Assembly (NCBI GenBank): GCA_903901335.1
Contig: CAIUQR010000149.1
Span: 1 to 64,000 of the forward strand
Source: an uncultured delta proteobacterium
Lineage (GTDB): Bacteria; Desulfobacterota; Desulfobulbia; Desulfobulbales; Desulfocapsaceae
DNA: 64,000 nt
Direction: 5' to 3'
Below, piece after piece: positions 36,038 through 45,039 of this stretch; the first letter of the stretch is position 1; the number at the start of each line of letters is the position of its first letter. A program made the position numbers and the translations under genes. The notes under the pieces were generated by a model. That model was not told the DNA's origin, searched no databases, and saw only the letters and a list, made by a program, of their open reading frames with translations.

Positions 36038-36874
36038 GTGATAGAAGTACAAAACCTGAGCAAAACATTCGGAGACCGCGCCGCCCTGGCCGGGGTCTCC
36101 TTCACGGTCGGTCCCGGCACGATCTATGGCTATCTGGGTCCGAACGGTGCCGGCAAGACCACCACCATCCGGATCCTGACAGGTCTTACCCGGCGGGACG
36201 GCGGCACGGTGCTGTTGAACGGTTATGATATCGAACGGGAGCCGATCACCTGCAAGGCCCAGTTCGGACTGGTGCCGCAGCATACCAACCTGGATGCCGA
36301 GCTGACGGTTGAGGAAAACCTGCTGATCCATGGCCTTCTGCACCATATGGCCAAGGCCGATATCGAACGGCGGACCGGGGAACTCCTCGACTATGTCGAG
36401 ATGAGCGACCGGCGCAAGGTCCTGGTCAAGACCCTCTCCGGCGGCATGAAGCGCAGGCTCCTGATCGGCCGGGCCCTGATGCATACACCCAGTATCCTCT
36501 TTCTGGACGAGCCGACCGTAGGCCTCGATGCGGCCATCCGCAGGCGAATCTGGGGTCTGGTCAGGAAGATCCAGAGCGACGGCACCACCATCTTCCTGAC
36601 CACCCACTATATCGAAGAGGCCGAATTCCTGGCTGACCGGGTGGCCTTCCTTGATGCAGGCAAGATCGTCGCTGAAGACACACCTGTCAACCTGATGGCC
36701 GATATCGGCGAATGGGCGGTGGACTTTCTCGACGACAACCGCCTGCAGACCGCCTACTTCCACTCCAGAGACGAGGCCCGCGAGTATGTGACAGGCAGGA
36801 TGGACGGCTGCACGGTACGGCGGGTGAACCTGGAAGACGCCTTCATTTCCATGACCGGGAGGAAGATTGTATGA
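36038..36874 (+). CDS. ABC-2 type exporter, ATP-binding protein
   Basis: 278 residues, GTG start. Walker A GPNGAGKTTT (about 36-45), signature LSGGMKRRL, Walker B ILFLDEPTVGLD and switch His in TTHYIEE. The LSGGMKRR form and the C-terminal extension are typical of DrrA/NodI-like drug or polysaccharide exporters. The stop overlaps the permease ATG by four bases. Substrate unknown. GAAGG lies 6 bases upstream of the start. Confidence 0.93.
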   Translation: MIEVQNLSKTFGDRAALAGVSFTVGPGTIYGYLGPNGAGKTTTIRILTGLTRRDGGTVLLNGYDIEREPITCKAQFGLVPQHTNLDAELTVEENLLIHGLLHHMAKADIERRTGELLDYVEMSDRRKVLVKTLSGGMKRRLLIGRALMHTPSILFLDEPTVGLDAAIRRRIWGLVRKIQSDGTTIFLTTHYIEEAEFLADRVAFLDAGKIVAEDTPVNLMADIGEWAVDFLDDNRLQTAYFHSRDEAREYVTGRMDGCTVRRVNLEDAFISMTGRKIV

Positions 36875-37608
36875 TCAAAGGCTGGACTGCTGTCTATCTC
36901 CGTGAAATGATAATCCTGAAACGCCGCCTGGCCAAGCTGATCCCGGCCTGGTCGGTGTCGCCGCTTCTCTATCTTGTCGCCTTCGGCTATGCAGTCGGCC
37001 GCCATGTCAATGTCGGCGGTCACAGCTATATGGAGTTCCTGCTGCCGGGGCTTGCGGCCATGGCCAGCATGACCCAGGCCTTCGCCATTGCAGGCGAAAT
37101 CAATATCGCACGGTTTTACTGGCATATCTTCGACGAGTTCCAGGCGGCACCGATCAGCAATCTCGCCTATGTCCTGGGCGAGGTGCTGGCCGGAATGACC
37201 AGGGCCCTGCTGGCTGGCTGCGTGGTCCTGCTCCTCGGCGCCCTGTTCGGGGTCGTCCTGTCCTATAATCCGCTCTTCTGGGCTGCCTTTCTGCTGAACA
37301 GCTTTGTTTTCGCCTCACTCGCTGTAGGCCTTGCCATGCATGTCAAATCGCACGCCGATCAGACCTTGCTGAACAACTTCATCATCACGCCAATGGCCTT
37401 TCTGGGCGGCACCTTCTTCCCGCTCTCCCAGCTCCCCGCCTGGGGACAGAGGCTGCTGGAGGCCCTGCCGCTCACCCACGCGGCCAAGGCAATCAGGGCC
37501 GCAGCCTTCGTCGAGCCCGCCCATATGACCGACTACCTCCTGCTCGCAATCGTCGGCTGTGTCTGTTTTGTCTTCGCTATCGTCTCGGTAAATAAGGCTA
37601 AATCTTAG
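36871..37608 (+). CDS. ABC-2 type exporter, permease
   Basis: 245 residues from the ATG at 36871 (ATGA overlap with the ATPase). Six predicted transmembrane helices; the ABC-2 signature region NNFIITPMAFLGGTFFPLSQLPAWGQ (shown here as its 5' part NNFIITPMAFLGG) is present, followed by LPLTHAAKAIR. Forms a half-exporter pair with the preceding ATPase. Resembles NodJ/DrrB-type permeases. No substrate clue nearby. The frame is followed at once by a stray sensor-protein fragment. Confidence 0.9.
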   Translation: MIKGWTAVYLREMIILKRRLAKLIPAWSVSPLLYLVAFGYAVGRHVNVGGHSYMEFLLPGLAAMASMTQAFAIAGEINIARFYWHIFDEFQAAPISNLAYVLGEVLAGMTRALLAGCVVLLLGALFGVVLSYNPLFWAAFLLNSFVFASLAVGLAMHVKSHADQTLLNNFIITPMAFLGGTFFPLSQLPAWGQRLLEALPLTHAAKAIRAAAFVEPAHMTDYLLLAIVGCVCFVFAIVSVNKAKS

Positions 37609-37704
37609 GTGAAACAGCTGAGCGGTCTTTTGCCTATCTGTGCATCCTGTAAAAAAATTCGAGATGACTGGGAATATTGGATCCAGATTGAGGCTTCTTG
37701 GTAA
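37609..37704 (+). pseudogene. Fragment of a sensor/response-regulator C-terminal motif
   Basis: Immediately after the permease TAG and in the same frame, GTG opens 31 codons reading VKQLSGLLPICASCKKIRDD and ending WIQIEASW. The segment GLLPICASCKKIRDD with a following YW is a recognisable C-terminal cysteine motif of many deltaproteobacterial PAS kinases and response regulators. The rest of any such protein is missing, so this is a remnant or a very small stand-alone product. Confidence 0.6.
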
Positions 37705-37713
37705 GATAGGGCC

Positions 37714-39105
37714 ATGCATATACGAAATTTGCAACATAATGGCTTACAGATCGGGGATTTCGCGACAAGACCCGGACAAGCCTGGTGTATTTTCGGCAGT
37801 AACCGGTCCGGGATCGACCACCTGGTCGACCTTCTTTCGGGCAGGCTGGAAAATTTCTCCGCTGATATCCTTCTTCTCCCCAACCATCCGGGACTCTTAT
37901 CTTTTCGGGTTCAGCAGGAAATTTTTGAAGAAGAGCTGCGCAACGACGACACCGATGTTCTGGGCAAAATTGATCCCGGCACCTTAGTCTGCGAGTTTAT
38001 CCCCGATCATGCACTCCACCCCACTCTGCTCAAGACCTTCGGGATGGATCACTGCCTCGAAGTGGGATACAGACAGCTCAGTTCAGGACAGTGCAGAAAG
38101 CTCATTCTCCTGCGGGAACTGACTGGCGGGGCGAAAACGCTTGTCCTTCAAAACCCTTACGACGGTCTCGACGAACAGAGCTGCTTTGAGCTCAACCAGG
38201 CCTTGCGCCATCTGCCCGACCAGGGGATCGAGCTGATCCTGACTGTCAATGCCGTCAGCGATATCCCCGCCTGGTGCACCCACCTGGCGGTTATTACTTC
38301 AGGACATCTCAGCCACGCCGGTACCAGGGAGCAGGTTTTTTCCATGCTCTTCGACAAGCTGGAGACAGAACAGAGAGGTCATCGAACTCCAACAGATATC
38401 TCCGTAAGCCGGACGGCGGCTGCCGCCGGCAGGAAGGAGGAGCTTGTCTTCCTCCAAGATGGCTTTGCCGCTTACGGCAGCAAAACACTTTTTTCCGGGC
38501 TCGATCTGATCATTTATACCGGTGATCACACCTTGATCACCGGGCCGAACGGCTGTGGAAAATCCACGCTTCTTGACATCATAACCGGTGAGAGTTCAAA
38601 ATGTTACACCAACAACCTCCGGATTTTCGGCAAAAAGCGGGGCAGCGGGGAATCGATATGGGACATCAAGAAACATATGGGGATAATTTCTCCTGTCCTG
38701 CACAGAGATCACCGGGTGCCCGGCAGTGCCCTCCACGTCATTATCTCCGGTCTCTATGATTCAGTCGGGTTGTACAGGAAGATTCAAGCCCCGGATATAA
38801 AAGCCGGTCTGCGCTGGCTTTCCTGGACAGGTCTTCAGGACCGGGCCGATACCCCTTTTCGTAGACTGCCTTTTGCCGAACAACAGTTGCTGCTCATTGC
38901 CCGAGCCCTTATCAAGCGCCCGAAACTCCTTGTCTTTGATGAGGCAACCCAGGGACTCGATGATGCTCACCGGTATGCCCTGCTTGACCTGCTCGAAAAA
39001 ATTGCCGACCAGAGACTCTCCACCATCCTCTTCGTCAGCCACCGCAAAGACGAGCAGCGGCCATTTTTCAATCGGCATATCCAGCTCGACTCTTATGCTC
39101 CATAA
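37714..39105 (+). CDS. ModF-like protein: two fused ABC ATPase domains, first one degenerate
   Basis: 463 residues with two ABC domains in one chain, as in ModF/PhrA. Domain 1 (about 8-210) has lost Walker A: the loop reads GSNRSGIDHL with no Lys, and Walker B reads LVLQNPYDGLD with Asn-Pro for Asp-Glu, although LSSGQ is kept. Domain 2 (about 240-460) has GPNGCGKSTLLD and LLVFDEATQGLD, but its signature is LPFAEQQ rather than LSGGQ. No permease is fused; it may regulate or assist molybdate handling. Name based on architecture. Confidence 0.8.
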   Translation: MHIRNLQHNGLQIGDFATRPGQAWCIFGSNRSGIDHLVDLLSGRLENFSADILLLPNHPGLLSFRVQQEIFEEELRNDDTDVLGKIDPGTLVCEFIPDHALHPTLLKTFGMDHCLEVGYRQLSSGQCRKLILLRELTGGAKTLVLQNPYDGLDEQSCFELNQALRHLPDQGIELILTVNAVSDIPAWCTHLAVITSGHLSHAGTREQVFSMLFDKLETEQRGHRTPTDISVSRTAAAAGRKEELVFLQDGFAAYGSKTLFSGLDLIIYTGDHTLITGPNGCGKSTLLDIITGESSKCYTNNLRIFGKKRGSGESIWDIKKHMGIISPVLHRDHRVPGSALHVIISGLYDSVGLYRKIQAPDIKAGLRWLSWTGLQDRADTPFRRLPFAEQQLLLIARALIKRPKLLVFDEATQGLDDAHRYALLDLLEKIADQRLSTILFVSHRKDEQRPFFNRHIQLDSYAP

Positions 39106-39346
39106 TGGCACACGTTCATACCGCATATCTTTCCTCTTGCCATCTGTTTTGGCGCGGGATTTCAGAAACAATATCTCCGGTCGCGACGAAACGCCGCTAA
39201 CAACTTGATCCCCAATCATTCGATCTTATTATAATCTAAACCGGACTTGAGAGATACTCCGGCAACTTCTGCTGTATCTTTCGTTGTATTGCCGTTTCGA
39301 ACATCCATTAGCCCAATCGCCAAGCAGTGAACACAAGAGGCTCGAT
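39106..39346. other. Intergenic, no gene seen
   Basis: 240 bases between the ModF-like gene and the lipoprotein. No ORF, tRNA or clear hairpin-plus-T terminator is visible. Confidence 0.4.
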
Positions 39347-40339
39347 ATGATTATCAAATCATGCAAGATGAAACGATTGTTCCATTGTTTTCTCCTCGCC
39401 GCTGCCGCATTGCTGCTTTTCGGCTGTGCCAATCAGCCCCTGCCGCCGGAACCCTTTCATTGGGTCTATAAAACGGATGGAACGGGAAACAAGGCGGCTG
39501 AAAACTGGGCTCCGGCCTTCGTGGTCTATGGCCATGCCGAGACATTCAACCGTATCGGGCGGCCGACGGTTCGACAGGAGGAGAATGGAGATGAAGAGGT
39601 CTTTATCGACCCGGAGCAGCCGGTGGTCTATTTCATGCGACGCCCCTTCTCCACCGACAAGGCTGCCTATACCAACCTGATCTATCGGGTCCATTTCCCC
39701 GAAGTGCCGTACAGCCTGAGTCCTTTCAATCTGACGGCCGGAAAAAACGTGGGTCTCATCGTCGTGGTGACCCTCAATGCCGACAACCTGCCTGTACTGG
39801 TAACTACCGTGCATACCTGCGGCTGTTACCATGCCATTGTCCCCACCCAATACCTGCCCAAGGATGCCTTCCCGAAAGATTGGGATGGTGAGACTCTGGA
39901 TATATATGGCGAGCAATTACCTCCCCTCCTAAAATTCAAGGAGATCCATTCGCCTCAAATACTGGTGTACTTGAGGCCGGAGGTGCACCGGGTTATGGAT
40001 CTTGACGTGCAGGATGTTCATGATCTTTCCGCCGACCCGTTCCGGATTATCTCCACGAAGATCGAGGCCATGGACCGGCTGGAGAAATTGCCCACAAAAA
40101 CCGGAACAACCAGCTTTTACTATCCTGAAGGGATCTTGAAAGGACATGTCAAAGGGGCAATCAAACCCTGGGAGACCCTCTCGCTGAGCCTGATCAGCAT
40201 GGATCTCTTCGTGGGTGCCGACAAGGCCTATGCCGACACCGGCAACCCTTTTTACACGAGTTTAAAACCCTGGCGCCGCGAGGACTCCAATATGTGGGAT
40301 TTCCCCCGTTTCCTGCAGTATTGGGGGTGGAGACTGTAG
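39347..40339 (+). CDS. Lipoprotein of unknown function
   Basis: 330 residues. Signal peptide with lipobox LLFGC (Cys at about residue 26), so it is exported and lipid-anchored. Downstream there are no repeats or transmembrane segments; the mature part has regular Trp/Tyr/Phe spacing and a CGC pair (THTCGCYHAIVPTQYLP). The ATG at 39347 follows AGAGG; an alternative is 39368. I do not recognise the family. It seems monocistronic. Confidence 0.75.
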   Translation: MIIKSCKMKRLFHCFLLAAAALLLFGCANQPLPPEPFHWVYKTDGTGNKAAENWAPAFVVYGHAETFNRIGRPTVRQEENGDEEVFIDPEQPVVYFMRRPFSTDKAAYTNLIYRVHFPEVPYSLSPFNLTAGKNVGLIVVVTLNADNLPVLVTTVHTCGCYHAIVPTQYLPKDAFPKDWDGETLDIYGEQLPPLLKFKEIHSPQILVYLRPEVHRVMDLDVQDVHDLSADPFRIISTKIEAMDRLEKLPTKTGTTSFYYPEGILKGHVKGAIKPWETLSLSLISMDLFVGADKAYADTGNPFYTSLKPWRREDSNMWDFPRFLQYWGWRL

Positions 40340-40556
40340 AAGCGCTCCATGTTCATAATGGAAGATTTGCGATTGATAAACATCTATCGATAGGATATTC
40401 CTGTTTGTAAAATGAAATCCTTATGATTAAAGATCAGGGAATCGGAGACACTGCATCGTTTCTATTCAGATTCTCCCAATATTCTTATGTAAAAAGCATT
40501 GTTGAGGTTCATCCTCGGCATCCTTGATAAGCAGTTGATGGAAAGCAACAGAGACA

Positions 40557-41780
40557 TTGAAGATACTCCATCTCATCAGTCAGCATCCGGAAAGCACCGG
40601 TAGCGGTTTTTACCTGCAGAACATCATCCGCCAGGCTTCTGCGGCCGGTCATCACAATTTTCTCATCGCCGGCATCACCGGCGACCGTATACCCGAAATC
40701 CCCGGTATTGACCGGGACTGCTGTCGTTTCGTCCGATTTGCCGAAGGCGATCTGAACTTTACCATTCCGGGCATGAGCAATGTCATGCCCTACCCCAGCT
40801 CCCGCTTTGATTCTCTGAACGCCGAACAGCTGACCGCCTATGAAAGGGCCTTTGCCGAGACGATCCGACACACTGCCCTGGAGTTCTCGCCCGATATCCT
40901 GCACAGTCACCATCTCTGGCTTGCGAGTTCTGTTGCCCGAAGGGTTCTGCCGGATATTCCTCTGGTGACCTCCTGCCACTCCACCGACCTACGCCAGTTT
41001 GTGCAGTGCCCGCATCTTCGAGAAAGAGTCCAGCCTTCCTGTCTGAAGATCGACCGGGTTTTAGCCCTCAGTCACGATCAAGCAGAAAAGATTTGGGAAA
41101 TCCACGGGATCACCACTGAGCGCATAGATATCGTTGGTGGTGGATATGATAAAGAGCTCTTTATCCCCGGCATAAAGGCACAAGCGCCACCAATCAGCCT
41201 GCTGTATGCCGGAAAGCTGAGTCTGGCCAAGGGGGTTGACTGGCTGCTCCAGACCTTCGCCCGCCTTCAAGACCCTGGGTTGCACCTGCACATCGCCGGT
41301 TCCGGTTCCGGCGAGGAAACCCGGCAATGTTTGCATTTGGCCGAAAAAGAGGGCAGTCGGGTAACCGTCCACGGCAGAATAAACCAACAGGAACTGGCCC
41401 GGCTGATGGGTAGCTGTCATATCTTTATCCTGCCCTCATTTTATGAAGGATTGCCGCTAGTCCTTCTTGAGGCACTCTCGGCGGGCTGTCGCATAATCGC
41501 CACTGACCTGCCGGGTTGCCGGGAGTTATTAGCGGGAGCAGGCCCGGATCTGGTCACCTTTGTCAACCTGCCTGCCCTGTCAACCATCGACCGGCCCGAC
41601 CCGAAGGATTGGGACATATTGCAGACACGACTCGCGGCAGCCATTACCGACATGGCCGATCGGGTACGTATCGCACCATCCCCCTCTTTGGCGGAAATAT
41701 CCAGAATCACCTCGGTGTTTAGTTGGCAGGAAGTTTTTAAAAGAATTCTTTCGTCTTACGAGAAGGCAATGGTCGGCTGA
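40557..41780 (+). CDS. Glycosyltransferase family 4
   Basis: 407 residues, TTG start (KILHLISQHPESTGSG), the expected GT4 beginning. GT-B fold: N-lobe with LHSHHLWLASS, then the donor lobe with LLYAGKLSLAKGVDWLL (about 215-231), LHIAGSGSGEE and the EX7E motif FYEGLPLVLLEALSAGC (about 298-314). It transfers a sugar from a nucleotide donor; acceptor unknown. Its 3' end overlaps the convergent PP2C gene by 25 bases. Surface-polysaccharide roles fit the neighbours. Confidence 0.9.
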   Translation: MKILHLISQHPESTGSGFYLQNIIRQASAAGHHNFLIAGITGDRIPEIPGIDRDCCRFVRFAEGDLNFTIPGMSNVMPYPSSRFDSLNAEQLTAYERAFAETIRHTALEFSPDILHSHHLWLASSVARRVLPDIPLVTSCHSTDLRQFVQCPHLRERVQPSCLKIDRVLALSHDQAEKIWEIHGITTERIDIVGGGYDKELFIPGIKAQAPPISLLYAGKLSLAKGVDWLLQTFARLQDPGLHLHIAGSGSGEETRQCLHLAEKEGSRVTVHGRINQQELARLMGSCHIFILPSFYEGLPLVLLEALSAGCRIIATDLPGCRELLAGAGPDLVTFVNLPALSTIDRPDPKDWDILQTRLAAAITDMADRVRIAPSPSLAEISRITSVFSWQEVFKRILSSYEKAMVG

Positions 41781-42652
41781 GGTCTGCCGTGCAGCCGAAT
41801 GGCCACGGCGGCTATGTCGTCGTGCTGCTTAAAGCGGGGATATTTCCGGCACGTTGGGTCTTCTTGCTGCAACCGACGGACGTGATTACGAACGGCCTGT
41901 AGACCTCCCACACGATAGAGGTCAACCAGGCAGTGCCAGTCGTCGCAGGCAAAGGGATTTTCCCGGGGCAGAAAGAGTCCGTCTGTGAACAGCAGGATAT
42001 CGCTCACTCCCGCCAGTTCATGGTACCCGTGCCGAAGAAAGTTTACAGCCTCCGGCTCCCCGTTCAACACCCCGTAACTCACATTCATCTGTAGCCGCAC
42101 CCGGTGTATCTGATCGGAGAGAACATCGTGGATGGTGGCCGCCTGTGTCGCCGGTAATTTCTTCCACAGGTGCAAGGTTTCCCGATCGATATCGATTTCA
42201 GGGGTGACAATGCGGAAGCCGCCGTCGTTGTCAATGAGCAGAATCAGGGCGTCGCCGGTCTGACAGTATTCGAAACGATCGGCATTCAGGCGGATTACCG
42301 CAAGACTCGTCGACCACAGCCGGTGGCGCTCGGTCATCGAGACATTCTCGGTAAGCAAAGTGTCGCGAATGCGACGGTTGGCCCTGGTGGCAAGGTGTGC
42401 CAGACCGGCATGTTCTTCCTGAAAAGTCAGAGCGGCGATTTGAGCGGCGAGCAGTCCGCCGGTCAGGCCACCGGCGAATCTTCGCTTGTCGAGACTTGTT
42501 GCTCCGTCAAAGACACCGAACAGGTTGTCTGTCCGAAGGAGCACATCCTCATTCAGCTCACCGCTGCCTTTTTCCAGGAGCGTTTCCACGACATAGTGAG
42601 GAATGACCGGGTAGGGGCGGGGGAGAGCAAATTGTTCGGTTGAAAGATACAT
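41756..42652 (-). CDS. PP2C-like protein phosphatase
   Basis: 298 residues. PP2C landmarks: GELNEDVLL (about 32-40, metal-site Asp), FGVFDGATSL, TGDALILLIDNDGG (about 135-148), SDILLFTDGLF (about 222-232) and the closing HDDIAAVAI. Metal-binding aspartates are all present, so it is probably active as a Ser/Thr phosphatase. No kinase gene is adjacent. Divergent from the FemAB-like gene and convergent with the glycosyltransferase. Confidence 0.82.
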   Translation of the reverse strand: MYLSTEQFALPRPYPVIPHYVVETLLEKGSGELNEDVLLRTDNLFGVFDGATSLDKRRFAGGLTGGLLAAQIAALTFQEEHAGLAHLATRANRRIRDTLLTENVSMTERHRLWSTSLAVIRLNADRFEYCQTGDALILLIDNDGGFRIVTPEIDIDRETLHLWKKLPATQAATIHDVLSDQIHRVRLQMNVSYGVLNGEPEAVNFLRHGYHELAGVSDILLFTDGLFLPRENPFACDDWHCLVDLYRVGGLQAVRNHVRRLQQEDPTCRKYPRFKQHDDIAAVAIRLHGRPQPTIAFS

Positions 42653-42796
42653 AATCCTCTTCTCTTGTCGCTAATTTGATGGAGAGCAGTATAATAAGTA
42701 TTGGTGATATTACAAATTGCTTGTTCCTATCGATAATCAGGTCAGTGATAGAATGTTTCTATATCGGCGAGTTTCTCAATGGGATGCGGAGATGAA

Positions 42797-43849
42797 ATGA
42801 CTGAAATTCTGCTCAATCCCGGACAACCTGCATGGGATGACTATGCTGAAAAAAACAGTTCAGCGACTTTCTCCCATCGCTTCGACTGGGGTGAAAGCCT
42901 CGCTGCCGCATACCAGGTCCCGATTTTCCGGCTGGCGGCTAAACGTCGATCCGGAGATACATCACTTACAGGCATTCTCCCCCTGATACTCTTTGCTGCG
43001 CCGGATCAGGACATCCGACTGGTCTCCCTGCCCTATACAGATGCCGCAGGCATAGTCGCCGACGATACCGCAATCGGCACAAGACTCCTGGCCGCTGCCC
43101 TTGATCTGGCGGTTGAACTCGGCGCAGTTCATGTTGAGCTGCGCCAGGCCGGGAGTCCGATTTTTCAAGTCCTGACCACAGATTCTGCCAGTCTTTGGAG
43201 CCATAGCCCGCATACCTTCAAAACCGGTCTCCGCCGCCCCTTGCCCGAATCGCCCGACAAACTCTGGTCCCTCCTTCCAGCCAAGGTCCGCAACCAGGTA
43301 CGAAAGGCCCGCACATGCGGTTGTACGGTTGCCATCGGCGGGGCGGAACATGTCGATGATTTCTATGCAGTGTTCTCGGAAAACATGCGTGACCTCGGCT
43401 CGCCGGTCCATGAGCCGGAACTTTTCCGAATGTTGCTGGGTAAGCATTCGCTCGGACCTCGGGTGGTAGTGGTTGTTGCGGCAAAGCCCGTTGCCGCCGC
43501 TATTGTCTTCACCCACAATGCCACCCTCTATAATCCATGGGCCTCCTCCTTGCGCCACTGCCGGCCATCCTGTCCGAACATGCTTCTCTACTTGGCCATG
43601 CTCGAGCTTGCTGTGGCCGCCGGTTGCCGCTGGTTTGATTTTGGCCGATCCTCCCCGGATGCCACAACCTATCGCTTCAAGCGGCAATGGGGGGCGACAA
43701 TGCAGCCGCTTACCTGGCATGTCTTTTCCCGCCAGCCACACAACTGGGATCCCCGTTCGGAAACGCTGGTTGACGAGATCTGGAAGACCCTGGATCTGTC
43801 GACCTCCCGTCAAAACGGCCCGGCCCGCAGGCGCTGGATCAGTCTTTGA
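42797..43849 (+). CDS. FemAB-like acyltransferase (GNAT fold)
   Basis: 350 residues from the ATG at 42797, preceded by GGAG at seven bases. It has the doubled-GNAT architecture of FemAB-related proteins (Acetyltransf_6): TFSHRFDWGESLAAAY near the N-terminus, KVRNQVRKARTCGC in the middle, and WFDFGRSSPDATTYRFKRQWG near the end. FemAB-like proteins of this type occur in exopolysaccharide/PEP-CTERM gene sets. The deacetylase-like gene follows 11 bases after its stop. Substrate unknown. Confidence 0.85.
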   Translation: MTEILLNPGQPAWDDYAEKNSSATFSHRFDWGESLAAAYQVPIFRLAAKRRSGDTSLTGILPLILFAAPDQDIRLVSLPYTDAAGIVADDTAIGTRLLAAALDLAVELGAVHVELRQAGSPIFQVLTTDSASLWSHSPHTFKTGLRRPLPESPDKLWSLLPAKVRNQVRKARTCGCTVAIGGAEHVDDFYAVFSENMRDLGSPVHEPELFRMLLGKHSLGPRVVVVVAAKPVAAAIVFTHNATLYNPWASSLRHCRPSCPNMLLYLAMLELAVAAGCRWFDFGRSSPDATTYRFKRQWGATMQPLTWHVFSRQPHNWDPRSETLVDEIWKTLDLSTSRQNGPARRRWISL

Positions 43850-43860
43850 GAGGCGGTGCC

Positions 43861-45009
43861 ATGCAAGGAGCAATGAACAATCTTGTTGTTTCTCTGCCCA
43901 TGCCGATCTTCCTTGTCGTCGAGGATGTTGGCTGGTGGCAGGGAACGGACGGCTCGGCGAACAATGAGCCGTACCGCAACGGCTTCACCAGACGCCATTG
44001 TCCGGACGATTACCGTGCCCTTGCCCGGTTGGCCAAGCGACTGAAGATGCGCATCGCCCTTGGTATGGTCCTTGGCGAATGGGATCGCGACAACATTCTA
44101 AAAGACGTTGCCGGTGCCACCTGGTTGGGCGATTCCTGGAACAACCGGATCAATCAGGGACCGTGGCTTGACGAGGCCGCTGAGTTCCTGTGCGAGCATC
44201 AGGACTGGCTGGAGATCGCCTGCCATGGCCTCTGTCATGAATTCTGGCGGAATGGCCGGATGGAACGCTCCGAGTTCCATGACCTGAGCGGCCGGATGCG
44301 ACCGAGAGACATTGTTAAAGAGCATCTTGATGCCTTTGCGAAAATCCTTGCCAGGAATAATCTGCCTGGTTTTCCCCGACTCTTTCTGCCACCAGCCTTG
44401 CACCACAGTTTCGGCAACGGCCGGGATTCCATCCAGGCAATCCTCCAAGAGTATGGCATCAGATATGTGGTCACCGTTTTTTCACGGGCCCGCAGGTATT
44501 CCGAACCCCTGCATGAAAAAATCACCTGGGAATGCGGCGTCGGTCTCCTGGAACGCGGCCTTGCCCCGGTGTCTTGGCACGAGGCGGCCGCTCGTCCAGT
44601 CTGGGATTTCCAAAACCCCATCCTGCCATTACATTGGAGCAATCTCCTTCACCATGATCCCGGAAAGAATTTTGTAATCGTTGATGGGTGGGCGGAGATG
44701 CTGGAGAGTAAGGCCAGCACCATGGCATACATGCTGGCTGCGGATTTCGCCTCCTGCTGGAGTCAGGCAGCAGCCTACCATCTGGTTGAACTAATCACTG
44801 TTGACCGGAAAATCATTATTGATCTTAGTATACTCGAGATGGTTCCCGGATATAATGGCTCGATCTTTCTCAAGATCCAATGTCCCCCGGATTTCACGTG
44901 GCAATGCCGAGGCGGGCAGATTATATCCCTCCGAAGTGATCCCTCCGGGATTGAAACAGTTCACCTTTGTCCGTTGAGGGGACAACAGAGGATAGAGATC
45001 TGGCGATAA
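43861..45009 (+). CDS. Polysaccharide-deacetylase-like protein
   Basis: 382 residues from the ATG at 43861; an in-frame TTG at 43846 overlaps the previous stop. Hydrophilic, no signal peptide. IFLVVEDVGWW near the N-terminus, a central WLEIACHGLCHEFW and RLFLPPALHHSFG resemble metal sites of NodB-type or DUF2334-type deacetylases (Asp and two His). The fold is inferred from these patterns only. Paired with the FemAB-like gene, suggesting glycan modification. Confidence 0.6.
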   Translation: MQGAMNNLVVSLPMPIFLVVEDVGWWQGTDGSANNEPYRNGFTRRHCPDDYRALARLAKRLKMRIALGMVLGEWDRDNILKDVAGATWLGDSWNNRINQGPWLDEAAEFLCEHQDWLEIACHGLCHEFWRNGRMERSEFHDLSGRMRPRDIVKEHLDAFAKILARNNLPGFPRLFLPPALHHSFGNGRDSIQAILQEYGIRYVVTVFSRARRYSEPLHEKITWECGVGLLERGLAPVSWHEAAARPVWDFQNPILPLHWSNLLHHDPGKNFVIVDGWAEMLESKASTMAYMLAADFASCWSQAAAYHLVELITVDRKIIIDLSILEMVPGYNGSIFLKIQCPPDFTWQCRGGQIISLRSDPSGIETVHLCPLRGQQRIEIWR

Positions 45010-45039
45010 GCGATACCCGGCTTGATTTCTAAATATATT

